A stretch of 9,584 nucleotides of DNA from Candidatus Cryptobacteroides faecihippi (GTDB lineage: Bacteria; Bacteroidota; Bacteroidia; Bacteroidales; UBA932): NCBI GenBank assembly GCA_018066065.1, contig JAGHSC010000285.1:1-9584 (forward strand), read 5' to 3'. The notes under the pieces were generated by a model. The model had not been told where the DNA came from, searched no databases, and saw only the letters and a list, made by a program, of their open reading frames with translations. Made by a program: the position numbers and the translations under genes. Of this stretch, positions 1-7,173 are shown piece by piece (the first letter of the stretch is position 1; each line of letters begins with the position of its first letter).

Positions 1-2
1 GG

Positions 3-1346
3 CCGCATCAGTGGTACATCCAAGGAGGCACCATGGTCGACGGAAAGAAACTCGGCAATTACGCAATGAGTACGGAACTCAGCGTCAGGAGCCGGACTTC
101 CACCGGCAGCATCATCTGGGGAATGGCCCAGATCGGATCGTTCTGCCATGAGTACAGCCATGCCCTGGGCCTGCTCGACATGTATGACACTGACGGGGAA
201 AAGAGCGGTGGTTCTTCCGACTGCCTGTGGTACCAGACAGCAGTGATGGACGGAGGCAGTTACAACAACGGCAGCAAGACTCCCCCTGGCTACAACGCAG
301 TGGACTATGAACTTCTAGGTGCCGGCAATCCTGAAAAGCTTGATGTGGGAAGCTACACGCTCGAGCCTGTGAGCAAGGACAGACACTATCTGATCCATGA
401 GAATCCAAAGGACGAGTTCGAGTTCTTCCTCTTCGAATGCAGGGACAACAGCGGATGGGACAGGTACATCGGCGGAAGCGGGCTTGCCATCTACCACATA
501 GACATGTCGGGCAACGCGGCTGGATATTCAGAGAGTGAGGGAAAGGAAGTCAGCGCCCTTTTCAGGTGGCAGATGAACCAAGTCAACTGCAACCCGGCCT
601 TCCAGTGCGCCGACATGGTCGAGACAACGGACAAGCCTATCAATGTGAAGCAGGCCTTCTACCCGTTCCAGGGAAAGACGTCCTTCACCGTGTCCACAAG
701 TCCTTCATTCACATTCAATGACGGGACGCCTTCAGGGCTTTCGATTTCAGGGATCAAGATTGAAGGCAACAAGGTGTCCTTCGATGTCTACGACAGTGGC
801 ATCAAGGTTCCGGCTGCGAAGGACATCATCTATGAGGTCTACCAGGATGCAGTGATAATCACCTGGGAATCAGACATTCCAGGCTACACAGACAAGGCGG
901 AGGTGACGTGGGGCCAGACCTCCAAGTCAATGAAGACAGTGTCGGTGGACCCTTACGAACCAGGAAAGTATTCCATCACTCTTGAGGGTCTCTCCCCTGT
1001 GACTCCTTATTCTGTGGACATCCAGTTCAGGAAAGGATCGATAACCGGGGACAAGAAGAGCTTCGATCTCCTTACCAAGAGCTACAAGAGCGGAAGCATG
1101 CCTTACATCTTCCTGTCCTACCTCGATGGAGACAGGGTCGGAGGCAGGTTCAAGGCTGGGACAGGCTTCCCTCTAAGGGTCATGAACGCCATTGGGGCGG
1201 ACGTGGTCTGGAAGTTCGGCGGCAGGGTCGTCACGGTCGATGGCAGTGGATATTTCCACCCTGCGGAATCCGGAACCCTCTCGGCACATGTCTCTGACGG
1301 AAACGGCAAGACAATCATCACAAAGGAAATCTCAATCGCCAGATAG
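3..1346 (+). CDS. M6-family secreted zinc metalloprotease, C-terminal part (5' end outside window)
   Basis: The reading frame is open from base 3, and the residues before the first ATG (33) read as protein (PHQWYIQGGT), so the gene starts to the left of the window and ATG 33 is internal. Numbering from that Met, HEYSHALGLLD at residues 39-49 (bases 147-179) fits the HExxHxxGxxD zinc site of M6 (immune inhibitor A-like) peptidases. His39 and His43 are likely ligands and Glu40 the catalytic base. The following VMDGGSYNNG...TPPGYNA stretch (71-89) and the GLAIYHID strand near 150-157 are also typical of the family. A fibronectin type III-like domain follows (about 260-349), then an Ig-like beta domain (about 355-437). 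No C-terminal sorting domain is evident. M6 enzymes are secreted endopeptidases; this one probably degrades extracellular protein, with the exact substrate unknown. A lipoprotein gene follows after one base. Confidence 0.88.
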   Translation, partial: PHQWYIQGGTMVDGKKLGNYAMSTELSVRSRTSTGSIIWGMAQIGSFCHEYSHALGLLDMYDTDGEKSGGSSDCLWYQTAVMDGGSYNNGSKTPPGYNAVDYELLGAGNPEKLDVGSYTLEPVSKDRHYLIHENPKDEFEFFLFECRDNSGWDRYIGGSGLAIYHIDMSGNAAGYSESEGKEVSALFRWQMNQVNCNPAFQCADMVETTDKPINVKQAFYPFQGKTSFTVSTSPSFTFNDGTPSGLSISGIKIEGNKVSFDVYDSGIKVPAAKDIIYEVYQDAVIITWESDIPGYTDKAEVTWGQTSKSMKTVSVDPYEPGKYSITLEGLSPVTPYSVDIQFRKGSITGDKKSFDLLTKSYKSGSMPYIFLSYLDGDRVGGRFKAGTGFPLRVMNAIGADVVWKFGGRVVTVDGSGYFHPAESGTLSAHVSDGNGKTIITKEISIAR

Positions 1347-1347
1347 G

Positions 1348-1761
1348 ATGAAGAGAATCATTGGAACAGCAACGGCCATCATGATAGCCCTGGCGTCAGC
1401 GTCATGCTCAAGTACCATCGAGCCTGACGGAGCCTTCATCGACAGCACGGATGTGCAGCTTTCAGTGAAAGGCAAGGTGGTCTGCACCTACGACCCGCTG
1501 ACCTGGCAGCTGAGCTACAGCCAGGCGGACAACGAGTACAGGATGTTCGACGACAACATGAAAAGCTGGTGTACCATCGCATGCTCAGAGCATCCGGCGA
1601 TTGTTGGCCAGAAGGTTGAAGCACGCATCTCGTGGTCCACCCCGGAAAGCGACGGAAGCGAAAGGGCCAGGCTCGAAGTAGTCAAAGTCCAGGGGAACAA
1701 GTGCTGGCTCTGGCACGGGAGCAAGAACAAGAAGATCTCCGTCACAGTCTGCAACCTCTAG
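1348..1761 (+). CDS. Small uncharacterised lipoprotein downstream of the M6 protease
   Basis: This encodes 137 residues. The start is ATG 1348, one base after the protease stop. A longer in-frame extension to 1192 lies inside the protease gene and would hide the signal peptide, so it is rejected. Residues 1-20 are a basic, hydrophobic signal ending in ASASC-S, a loose lipobox with Cys20 as the probable lipidated residue, so the protein is likely membrane-anchored. The mature part (about 117 residues) looks beta-rich, with a WQLSYSQADNEYRMFDDNM segment, four further Cys besides the two Cys in SWCTIACS, and a WLWHGSKNKKISV segment near the end. I do not recognise a named domain. The pattern resembles small hypothetical Bacteroidales lipoproteins. 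The one-base spacing implies co-transcription and probable translational coupling with the protease, so a role in its anchoring, folding or inhibition is possible but unproven. Confidence 0.78.
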   Translation: MKRIIGTATAIMIALASASCSSTIEPDGAFIDSTDVQLSVKGKVVCTYDPLTWQLSYSQADNEYRMFDDNMKSWCTIACSEHPAIVGQKVEARISWSTPESDGSERARLEVVKVQGNKCWLWHGSKNKKISVTVCNL

Positions 1762-2363
1762 CGCAGCTTGCCCAGGTCGAGAACCGAATCTGAGTTTTTC
1801 TCACCGTCATAGATGTCGTGAGTCGAGAAGACGACGGTTGTACCTGTCGTCCTTGCGATGTCATGCAGCGTCGAAAGCACCATCTTCCTGTTGTCCACGT
1901 CAAGGAATGCGGTAGGTTCATCCAGCATGATCACGGACGCCTTCCTTGTCAGAGCAGTGGCGATGCATGCTTTCTGGAATTCTCCGTCGCTGATCTCACA
2001 CAGGTCCTTTCCGGCCAGCCGTTCAAGGCCCAGCAGCCGGACGGCTTCGGCGACCGCCTCGGTCGCCTTGCCTGAAGCGCTACCATCCCATAAAGCCGAA
2101 CGAAACAAGCTTGTACGCACGAACTCACTGACCGTGAAGCCTTTCACCCGCGGGATGCGGGCCGGGACAAGCAGCACCTCACCATTGCTCCGGAACGAGC
2201 CGGAGACGGGAGGGATCAGTCCGGCAAGCGTCTTCATCAACGTGCTCTTTCCGCTGCCGTTCGGGCCACAGAGCATGACACAGTGCCCGTCCGGGAAGGA
2301 AAGGTCGAATGGGCCGGCAACCGGGGAGGAATGGCCCACAACAAGTTTCGTCGTCTCAAGCAT
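1758..2363 (-). CDS. FecE/BtuD-type ABC transporter ATP-binding protein
   Basis: This is a 201-residue ATPase of the iron-siderophore/heme/cobalamin importer class. Walker A is GPNGSGKST at 33-41, the signature is ISDGE at 124-128 (a variant of LSGGQ), Walker B is VIMLDEP at 144-150, the D-loop TAFLD follows, and the H-loop His is 182 (STHD). The glutamine expected in the Q-loop is not obvious: the segment reads LLVPARIPRVKGFTV (64-78). The protein is shorter than the usual roughly 250 residues, with an abbreviated C-terminus after the H-loop. Its start overlaps the upstream permease by 8 bases, indicating translational coupling. It should couple ATP hydrolysis to import at the inner face of the cytoplasmic membrane. 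Its stop overlaps the stop of the converging lipoprotein gene. The substrate cannot be told from the sequence. Confidence 0.92.
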   Translation of the reverse strand: MLETTKLVVGHSSPVAGPFDLSFPDGHCVMLCGPNGSGKSTLMKTLAGLIPPVSGSFRSNGEVLLVPARIPRVKGFTVSEFVRTSLFRSALWDGSASGKATEAVAEAVRLLGLERLAGKDLCEISDGEFQKACIATALTRKASVIMLDEPTAFLDVDNRKMVLSTLHDIARTTGTTVVFSTHDIYDGEKNSDSVLDLGKLR

Positions 2364-3306
2364 CGCGGTGTGTGATCAGGATGTGGATGATTATCGGAAT
2401 GCCGATCAGGGCCATTGTGCTGCCCACTGGAAGAGGCCATGGAGCGATCTGGGAGATGATGTCGGCGGCAAGGGCCAGCCCGGAGCCAATGATGATTGAG
2501 CAAGGGATGGTCCTTGCGTGCATGGATGTGCCAAGGATGGTCCTGGACAGGTGCGGCGAGACGATGCCGACGAAGCCGAGCGGGCCGCAGAAGGCGGTCA
2601 CGGCGCCCGTCATCAGGCAGGCTCCCAGCAGCGCAATGATGCGGGTCCGGGAAGGATCCGCCCCCACCAATGTTGCATATTCATCTCCGAAGAGGGTAAT
2701 GTCCAGCCTCTTGGAGATGGTGAGCGAGAGGGTCAGGCCGACTGCCAGGGCTGCCGCCATGATCAGAATCTCGGCAGGGCGGTTGGCCATGAAGCTTCCC
2801 GCGGACCAGCTGTAGAACACCTTGAGATTCTCTGCATTGGCTGAATATTCAAGGATGGAAGTGATGGCGCTGAAAACGAAGCCAAGCATGACTCCGAAGA
2901 CAAGCAGGGATGTCACATCCCTCAGGCGCGAGGCGGACATGGTCACCATGACGCAGGAAATGGCAGCTCCGAGGAAGGCAGCTCCGGCCACAGTGAGTCC
3001 CGAAAGGGCGACAGGGATCGAGCTTCCGGCGATGAGGGTGGCGATGGCGGCCCCGGTCCCGGCCCCGGCGCTGACACCCATCAGATGTGGGTCGGCCAGA
3101 GGGTTGCGGAAGATGCTCTGCATCTGCAGGCCGGAGAGGGCAAGACAGGCTCCACCAAGGACGGCGGACAGCATCCTGGGGAGGCGCAGCTTCATGAAGA
3201 TGAGCGAATCGGCAATGGAGAGGCTGCCTCCGCCCGAACACAGGTCGACGGCAGCCAGTAGGATGACTGCCGCAAGAATCAGAAATGTCTTTCCCCTGGC
3301 CTGCAT
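2356..3306 (-). CDS. FecCD/BtuC-family ABC importer permease
   Basis: This encodes 316 residues from the ATG at 3306. The open frame continues upstream to 3522, but that extension would run through the divergent peptidase gene and adds non-family sequence, so 3306 is preferred. The protein is almost entirely hydrophobic with many membrane segments, the first at about 7-22. Family motifs are RLPRML (41-46), RNPLADPHLMG (67-77), the cytoplasmic GDEYATLVGA loop (207-216) thought to contact the ATPase, GPLGFVGIVSPHLSR (241-255) and LPVGSTMALIG (292-302). It forms the inner-membrane channel with the ATPase encoded immediately downstream (8-base overlap). Members import iron-siderophore complexes, heme or cobalamin. 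The periplasmic binding protein and TonB receptor that normally complete the pathway are not in this window, so the substrate is undetermined. Confidence 0.93.
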   Translation of the reverse strand: MQARGKTFLILAAVILLAAVDLCSGGGSLSIADSLIFMKLRLPRMLSAVLGGACLALSGLQMQSIFRNPLADPHLMGVSAGAGTGAAIATLIAGSSIPVALSGLTVAGAAFLGAAISCVMVTMSASRLRDVTSLLVFGVMLGFVFSAITSILEYSANAENLKVFYSWSAGSFMANRPAEILIMAAALAVGLTLSLTISKRLDITLFGDEYATLVGADPSRTRIIALLGACLMTGAVTAFCGPLGFVGIVSPHLSRTILGTSMHARTIPCSIIIGSGLALAADIISQIAPWPLPVGSTMALIGIPIIIHILITHRDA

Positions 3307-3406
3307 GGATCGGTCTTTAAGTCTGCAAATTACTGACTTTTCTTCGGATTTGCCCAAAGAAATCACTATTTTTACGAAAATATCGCAACATAAGACACTC
3401 AACAAT
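3307..3406. promoter_or_regulatory. Divergent intergenic region between permease and aminopeptidase C
   Basis: These 100 AT-richer bases separate two divergent genes and must hold both promoters. On the + strand, TATTTTTA (3367-3374) is a one-mismatch match to the Bacteroidota -7 box TAnnTTTG, 33 bases before the peptidase ATG. On the minus strand, TAATTTG (3332-3326) is a near match lacking one spacer base. Neither has a convincing -33 element, so both assignments are weak. No Fur-like palindrome or riboswitch was recognised. Confidence 0.3.
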
Positions 3407-3835
3407 ATGAACAGAAGAACAATCCTCATCGCTGCAGCCTTGATGGCAGTGGCAGGAATGGAGGCAGGAGCCCAGGACAAGAAGGGAGCAATCTCCGAAG
3501 AGATGCTCAAGGAGATCCGCACAGGCTACCAGGGAACTCCTTCCGACAAGGCAATCCGCAACGCAATCAACACCACCGCAATCACTGTCCTCGCCGCAAA
3601 CGAGGAAAGGGCTGCGATGATCGACACCCACTTCTCCGACATGGTCAAGACCAAGGGACGCACCGACCAGAAGTCTTCCGGCCGCTGCTGGCTGTTCACC
3701 GGCCTCAACGTCCTCAGGTCAAAGGTCATCGAGGAGCGCGGACTCGGCGACTTCACATTCTCCCAGAACTACGTCTTCTTCTACGACCAGCTCGAGAAGG
3801 CAAACCTCTTCCTCCAGGGAGTGATCGACACCTAG
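3407..3835 (+). CDS. Aminopeptidase C, N-terminal fragment up to the in-frame TAG
   Basis: This is the piece that would be translated without readthrough: 142 residues comprising the signal peptide, the N-terminal arm and the catalytic Cys94 region with Gln88. It ends at ...FLQGVIDT. It lacks the His and Asn of the active site, so it should be inactive alone. The start ATG 3407 is the one that puts the signal peptide at the N-terminus; the frame is open further upstream only as a shadow of the divergent permease. Confidence 0.6.
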   Translation: MNRRTILIAAALMAVAGMEAGAQDKKGAISEEMLKEIRTGYQGTPSDKAIRNAINTTAITVLAANEERAAMIDTHFSDMVKTKGRTDQKSSGRCWLFTGLNVLRSKVIEERGLGDFTFSQNYVFFYDQLEKANLFLQGVIDT

Positions 3836-3910
3836 GATCTTCCGTTCGAGGACAGGAAGGTCGACTGGCTTTTCCAGAACCCGATCGGAGACGGAGGACA
3901 GTTCACCGGC

Positions 3911-4795
3911 GTGTCGAACCTCATCATGAAGTACGGTCTCGTACCTTCCGAGGTGATGCCTGAAACCTACTGCTCGAACAACACATCAGCGATGCGCACA
4001 CAGATTGCCACAAAGCTCCGCGAGGACGGACTCAGACTCCGCGAGGCCAAGGCAAAGGATTGTCCTTCAATGAAGAAGGAGATGCTCAAGGAAATCTACA
4101 GGATGCTCGTCCTCTGCCTCGGAGAACCACCGGTAGAGTTCGAATGGAGCTGCTACAACGCCAAGGATGAGCTCGTCAGCGCCAAGAAGTACACTCCTGC
4201 TTCGTTCCGCGACGAATTCGTCGGAAAGGACCTCAACAAGGGCTACATCATGCTCATGAACGACCCGACCAGGGAGTACGGCAAGGTCTACGAGATCGAC
4301 TATGACCGTCATGTCTACGAAGGCGGCAACTGGCTGTACGTCAACCTCCCTATCGAGAGGATCAAGGAAATCGCCATCGCATCGATCAAGGACAACACCG
4401 CAATGTACTTCTCATGCGACGTCGGCAAGTTCGCCGACAGGACAAGGGGCATCCTCGACCTTAAGAACTTCGACTACGAGTCACTGATGGGAACGACCTT
4501 CGGCATGGACAAGAAGGAAAGGATCATGACCCACGCAAGTGGATCGACCCACGCCATGACCTTGATTGCAGTCGACCTCAAGGACGGCAAGCCTGCAAAG
4601 TGGATGGTCGAGAACAGCTGGGGAGCCACTTCAGGCTACAAGGGCAGCTACATCATGACCGACGAATGGTTCTATGAGTACATGTTCCGCCTCGTCGCCG
4701 AGGAAAAGTACGTCCCTGCCGATGTACTCGAGATGCTCAAGCAGAAGCCTGAGATGCTCCCGGCATGGGACCCTATGTTCCTTCCTGAAGAATAG
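3911..4795 (+). CDS. Aminopeptidase C, C-terminal fragment after the in-frame TAG
   Basis: This is the same frame as the N-terminal fragment. Family sequence actually resumes at 3836, but the first usable start after the TAG is GTG 3911 (then ATG 3935). It holds the active-site His (STHAMTL) and Asn (VENSWG) but no catalytic Cys and no signal peptide. The GTG lies inside the conserved GDGGQFTGVSNL segment, so it is not a natural gene start. Codon use is unchanged across the break, which suggests the interruption is recent or artefactual. Confidence 0.5.
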   Translation: MSNLIMKYGLVPSEVMPETYCSNNTSAMRTQIATKLREDGLRLREAKAKDCPSMKKEMLKEIYRMLVLCLGEPPVEFEWSCYNAKDELVSAKKYTPASFRDEFVGKDLNKGYIMLMNDPTREYGKVYEIDYDRHVYEGGNWLYVNLPIERIKEIAIASIKDNTAMYFSCDVGKFADRTRGILDLKNFDYESLMGTTFGMDKKERIMTHASGSTHAMTLIAVDLKDGKPAKWMVENSWGATSGYKGSYIMTDEWFYEYMFRLVAEEKYVPADVLEMLKQKPEMLPAWDPMFLPEE

Positions 4796-4811
4796 CTAAA
4801 GACTTATCATA

Positions 4812-6755
4812 ATGATTGTCAAGAAAATACTCGTCGTCATGGCCGCCTTTGCGGCCATGATGCTTTCTGCCTCAGCCCAATCCGGCGCAGTGAGCCCCTA
4901 CTCCTCCGAAGGCATCCGGGAAACCTATGTCAAGAAGGAGGTCATGATCCGCATGAGAGACGGAGTCGAACTTTTCACCGCTGTCTATGAACCGAAGGAC
5001 AGGAGTGAGAGGCACCCGGTCATGATGCTCAGGACCTGCTACAGGGCAGCTCCGTACGGCGAGGACAACTATGCCAGCTTTTATGAATATGCGCCCTACG
5101 TGGACGCAGGCTACATCTTCGTCTTTCAGGATGTGAGGGGAAAGAACAAGTCCGGCGGAGACTTCGAGGAAATCAGGCCTTTCAAGGAAGGCAAGGTACG
5201 ACACAGGAAGGAGGCCAGGAACATCGGCCAGACAGATGAGGCCAGTGACACCTACGACACGATCGACTGGATCGTGGCCAACACCTTCAACAATGGCTGC
5301 GTGGGACAGATGGGCATCTCATACCCTGGCTTCTATGCCACCATGGGAGCTCTTTCCGGCCACCCTGCCCTAAAGGCAGTCTCTCCCCAGGCTCCGGTAA
5401 GCAACTGGTACAAGGGAGACGACGTCCACCACAACGGAGCCTTCATGCTTGCAGAGACAGTGTCCTTCCAGCCATGGTTCGAGTACATGGCAAGCAACAG
5501 GACCATGCAGAAGGGACTGACAGACAAGGACTTCAAGTTCCCGGACATCAGAGGCAACGATGTCTACACCGACTTCCTCAGGATCGGCACCTACAGCAAC
5601 ATCACGGCCGCCTACGGAGACAGCCTCTCCTACCTCAGGACCGTCAGGGAGCACCCGGACTGGGACGAGTACTGGATCAGCCACACAGTAACGGAAGGCC
5701 ACATGCATGATGTGCGGCCTGCCGTCATGATTGTCGGAGGATTGTTCGACAAGGAAGACTGCTACGGTGCTCTGGACACCTACAAGGCAATCAAGGCGCA
5801 GAGTCCGCAGACCGAGCTCTACCTCGTCGAAGGCCCGTGGTACCATGGTGGCTGGAGGAGGCATCCGAGCCCGGCCTGGGCCAACATGTACTTCGGGGAA
5901 GATGTCACCAGCAGCAGCTTCATCAACGAGATCGAGTATCCATTCTTCGCCTACTACCTCGAAGGCAAGGGAGAGAAGCCGGCAGCAGAGGCCAGGGTCT
6001 ATGATTCCGGAACACGCAGATGGTGCGAATTCAAGGATGGATGGCCACTGGTAGGGATACAGGATGCAGCTCCATTCTACCTGCTTGCAGACGGGACGCT
6101 GTCCTGCAGGAAGCCTGATGACGACAAGGTCACGACCTATGTGAGCGATCCGGCGAACCCGGTTCCATACAATGGGACGATCGATCAGAAGATTGACCTG
6201 AACTACATGATCGCAGACCAGCGCTTCGCCGGCATGAGACCGGATGTCGTCACATTCGTCTCCGAACCGCTCTCCGAGCCGATGACCCTCGCGGGAGAGA
6301 TCGAGGCCGAGCTCGTGGTCGACATCAGCACGACCGATGCTGACTTCATCGTGAAGGTGATCGACGTCTTCCCTTCCGGCTTCAGCTGGAGAGAAGAGCT
6401 TGGACTCTCCTGGGATGAATATTCAGCGTTGGGCATGCCGCGCTACGAAATGGGTGGCTACCAGCTGCTTGTACGCGGCGAAGTCATGCGAGGCAGATAT
6501 CGCGAGAGTTTCTCCGCCCCGGTGCCATTCGAGCCGGGCAAGAGCGAAGCGGTAAGGTTCTCGATGCCTGACGTCTCCCACACCTTCAAGCCGGGACACA
6601 GGATCATGGTCCAGGTGCAGTCCACATGGTTCCCTCTCGTGGACAGGAACCCACAGACCTTCTGCGACATCTACACCTGCGACGAAAGCGCCTACAAGCC
6701 ATGCACCGTCAACATCCACAGTTCATCCTGCGTGAAGCTGCCGGTTGTCAGATAA
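4812..6755 (+). CDS. Secreted S15/CocE-NonD family hydrolase (alpha-amino-acid ester hydrolase-like)
   Basis: This encodes 647 residues. Residues 1-22 form a signal peptide ending ASA-Q, so the enzyme is exported, probably to the periplasm. The alpha/beta-hydrolase core carries nucleophile Ser170 in GISYPG, probable acid Asp313 in GGLFDKED and His345 in GPWYHGGW. The C-terminal third (about 430-640) fits the jelly-roll domain of X-Pro dipeptidyl-peptidase-like proteins. The GHPALKAVSPQAPVSNWYKGDD segment resembles alpha-amino-acid ester hydrolases and glutaryl-7-ACA acylases more than true X-Pro dipeptidases. Such enzymes cleave esters or amides with an alpha-amino acyl group; the natural substrate here is unknown. 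It lies 16 bases after pepC with no terminator between, so the two are probably co-transcribed and may act together on small peptides. No clear Shine-Dalgarno sequence precedes the start, usual for Bacteroidota. Confidence 0.9.
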   Translation: MIVKKILVVMAAFAAMMLSASAQSGAVSPYSSEGIRETYVKKEVMIRMRDGVELFTAVYEPKDRSERHPVMMLRTCYRAAPYGEDNYASFYEYAPYVDAGYIFVFQDVRGKNKSGGDFEEIRPFKEGKVRHRKEARNIGQTDEASDTYDTIDWIVANTFNNGCVGQMGISYPGFYATMGALSGHPALKAVSPQAPVSNWYKGDDVHHNGAFMLAETVSFQPWFEYMASNRTMQKGLTDKDFKFPDIRGNDVYTDFLRIGTYSNITAAYGDSLSYLRTVREHPDWDEYWISHTVTEGHMHDVRPAVMIVGGLFDKEDCYGALDTYKAIKAQSPQTELYLVEGPWYHGGWRRHPSPAWANMYFGEDVTSSSFINEIEYPFFAYYLEGKGEKPAAEARVYDSGTRRWCEFKDGWPLVGIQDAAPFYLLADGTLSCRKPDDDKVTTYVSDPANPVPYNGTIDQKIDLNYMIADQRFAGMRPDVVTFVSEPLSEPMTLAGEIEAELVVDISTTDADFIVKVIDVFPSGFSWREELGLSWDEYSALGMPRYEMGGYQLLVRGEVMRGRYRESFSAPVPFEPGKSEAVRFSMPDVSHTFKPGHRIMVQVQSTWFPLVDRNPQTFCDIYTCDESAYKPCTVNIHSSSCVKLPVVR

Positions 6756-6771
6756 GATAGGTTCAAGATGA

Positions 6772-6806
6772 GACAGAGCCGGGCTTCGATGAAGTCCGGC
6801 TCTGTC
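6772..6806. terminator. Bidirectional hairpin between converging S15 hydrolase and rbfA genes
   Basis: A 16-bp stem (6772-6787 with 6791-6806) has a single G-T wobble and a 3-base loop. It lies 16 bases after the hydrolase stop and 17 bases after the rbfA stop on the other strand, so it can serve both operons. Neither side has a proper U-run, so termination may rely on the strong stem or on Rho. Confidence 0.75.
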
Positions 6807-6823
6807 CCGTCATAAGGTGTATG

Positions 6824-7171
6824 CTATTTCTTCAGGAGCTCGTCGATGTGCTCCGCGTAGTCAAGTGTCGTGTCGAGGTAGAAGACGATCTCAGGAACGA
6901 TCCTGAGCTGCTTGGCAACCTTGTGGCCAAGCTCGCCGCGGATGGCCTTCATGTCCTCGTTGAGGATGTTCATGACAGCCTCAGCCTTGGCTGATGGGAA
7001 GATGCTGACGTAGGTCTTGGCGATCGAAAGGTCTGGGCTGACACGGACTTCGCTGACCGTGACCATGGCGCCTCCGAAGGCGGCCATGCCCTTGCTGCGG
7101 ATGATCTCGGCGAGATCCTTCTGGATCTCACGCGCAACCTTCAACTGCCTTGTGCTTGCCGGTTTCTCCAT
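6824..7171 (-). CDS. rbfA: 30S ribosome-binding factor A
   Basis: This encodes 115 residues, the normal family length. RbfA is a single KH-fold protein that binds immature 30S subunits and helps 16S rRNA 5'-end maturation, notably in the cold. Family features are the N-terminal RQLKVAREIQKDLAEIIR helix (residues 8-25), the VTVSEVRVSPDLSIAKTYVSIFP strands (37-59) and the C-terminal KQLRIVPEIVFYLDTTLDYAEHIDELL segment (87-113). The ATG lies 2 bases after the tyrS stop, so it is translated from the same transcript and probably coupled. The gene ends at a hairpin shared with the converging hydrolase gene. Confidence 0.95.
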   Translation of the reverse strand: MEKPASTRQLKVAREIQKDLAEIIRSKGMAAFGGAMVTVSEVRVSPDLSIAKTYVSIFPSAKAEAVMNILNEDMKAIRGELGHKVAKQLRIVPEIVFYLDTTLDYAEHIDELLKK

Positions 7172-7173
7172 GG

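Larger units (their letters stand above)
3407..4795 (+). pseudogene. pepC: Aminopeptidase C (C1B / bleomycin hydrolase family), interrupted by an in-frame TAG
   Basis: One continuous frame of 463 codons is broken only by TAG at 3833-3835 (codon 143). Residues 1-22 form a signal peptide (MNRRTILIAAALMAVAGMEAGA), so this is an exported member. The papain-like triad is complete across the break: Gln88 (oxyanion) and Cys94 in QKSSGRCWLF, then His382 in STHAMTL and Asn403 in VENSWG. Right after the TAG the frame continues DLPFEDRKVDWLFQNPIGDGG, which is family-typical sequence with no gap or shift. Length and order match normal C1B peptidases (about 450 residues), which trim N-terminal residues from peptides. 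With termination at 143 no active enzyme would form. The S15 hydrolase gene follows 16 bases after the final stop. I call it a probable recent nonsense pseudogene; readthrough or a base error remains possible. Confidence 0.8.

Noticed and set aside
1192..1761. Longer lipoprotein starting at 1192
   Set aside because: The extension lies inside the M6 gene in another frame and would bury the signal peptide; ATG 1348 exposes the signal and lipobox.
1858..2815. Long + strand open frames over the ABC transporter
   Set aside because: They are antisense shadows caused by third-position GC bias; their products show no domain, and the minus-strand genes carry all ABC motifs.
2356..3522. Permease start extended to 3522 (388 residues)
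   Set aside because: The extra 72 residues overlap the divergent peptidase gene and do not resemble FecCD N-termini; Met at 3306 gives a normal 316-residue protein.
3833..3835. Genome-wide recoding of TAG as an amino acid
   Set aside because: Seven neighbouring gene ends use TAG at family-typical C-termini, which is incompatible with general reassignment.
5370..5864. 164-residue minus-strand frame inside the S15 hydrolase
   Set aside because: It is the antisense of conserved hydrolase sequence with low-complexity composition, and has no promoter or start context.
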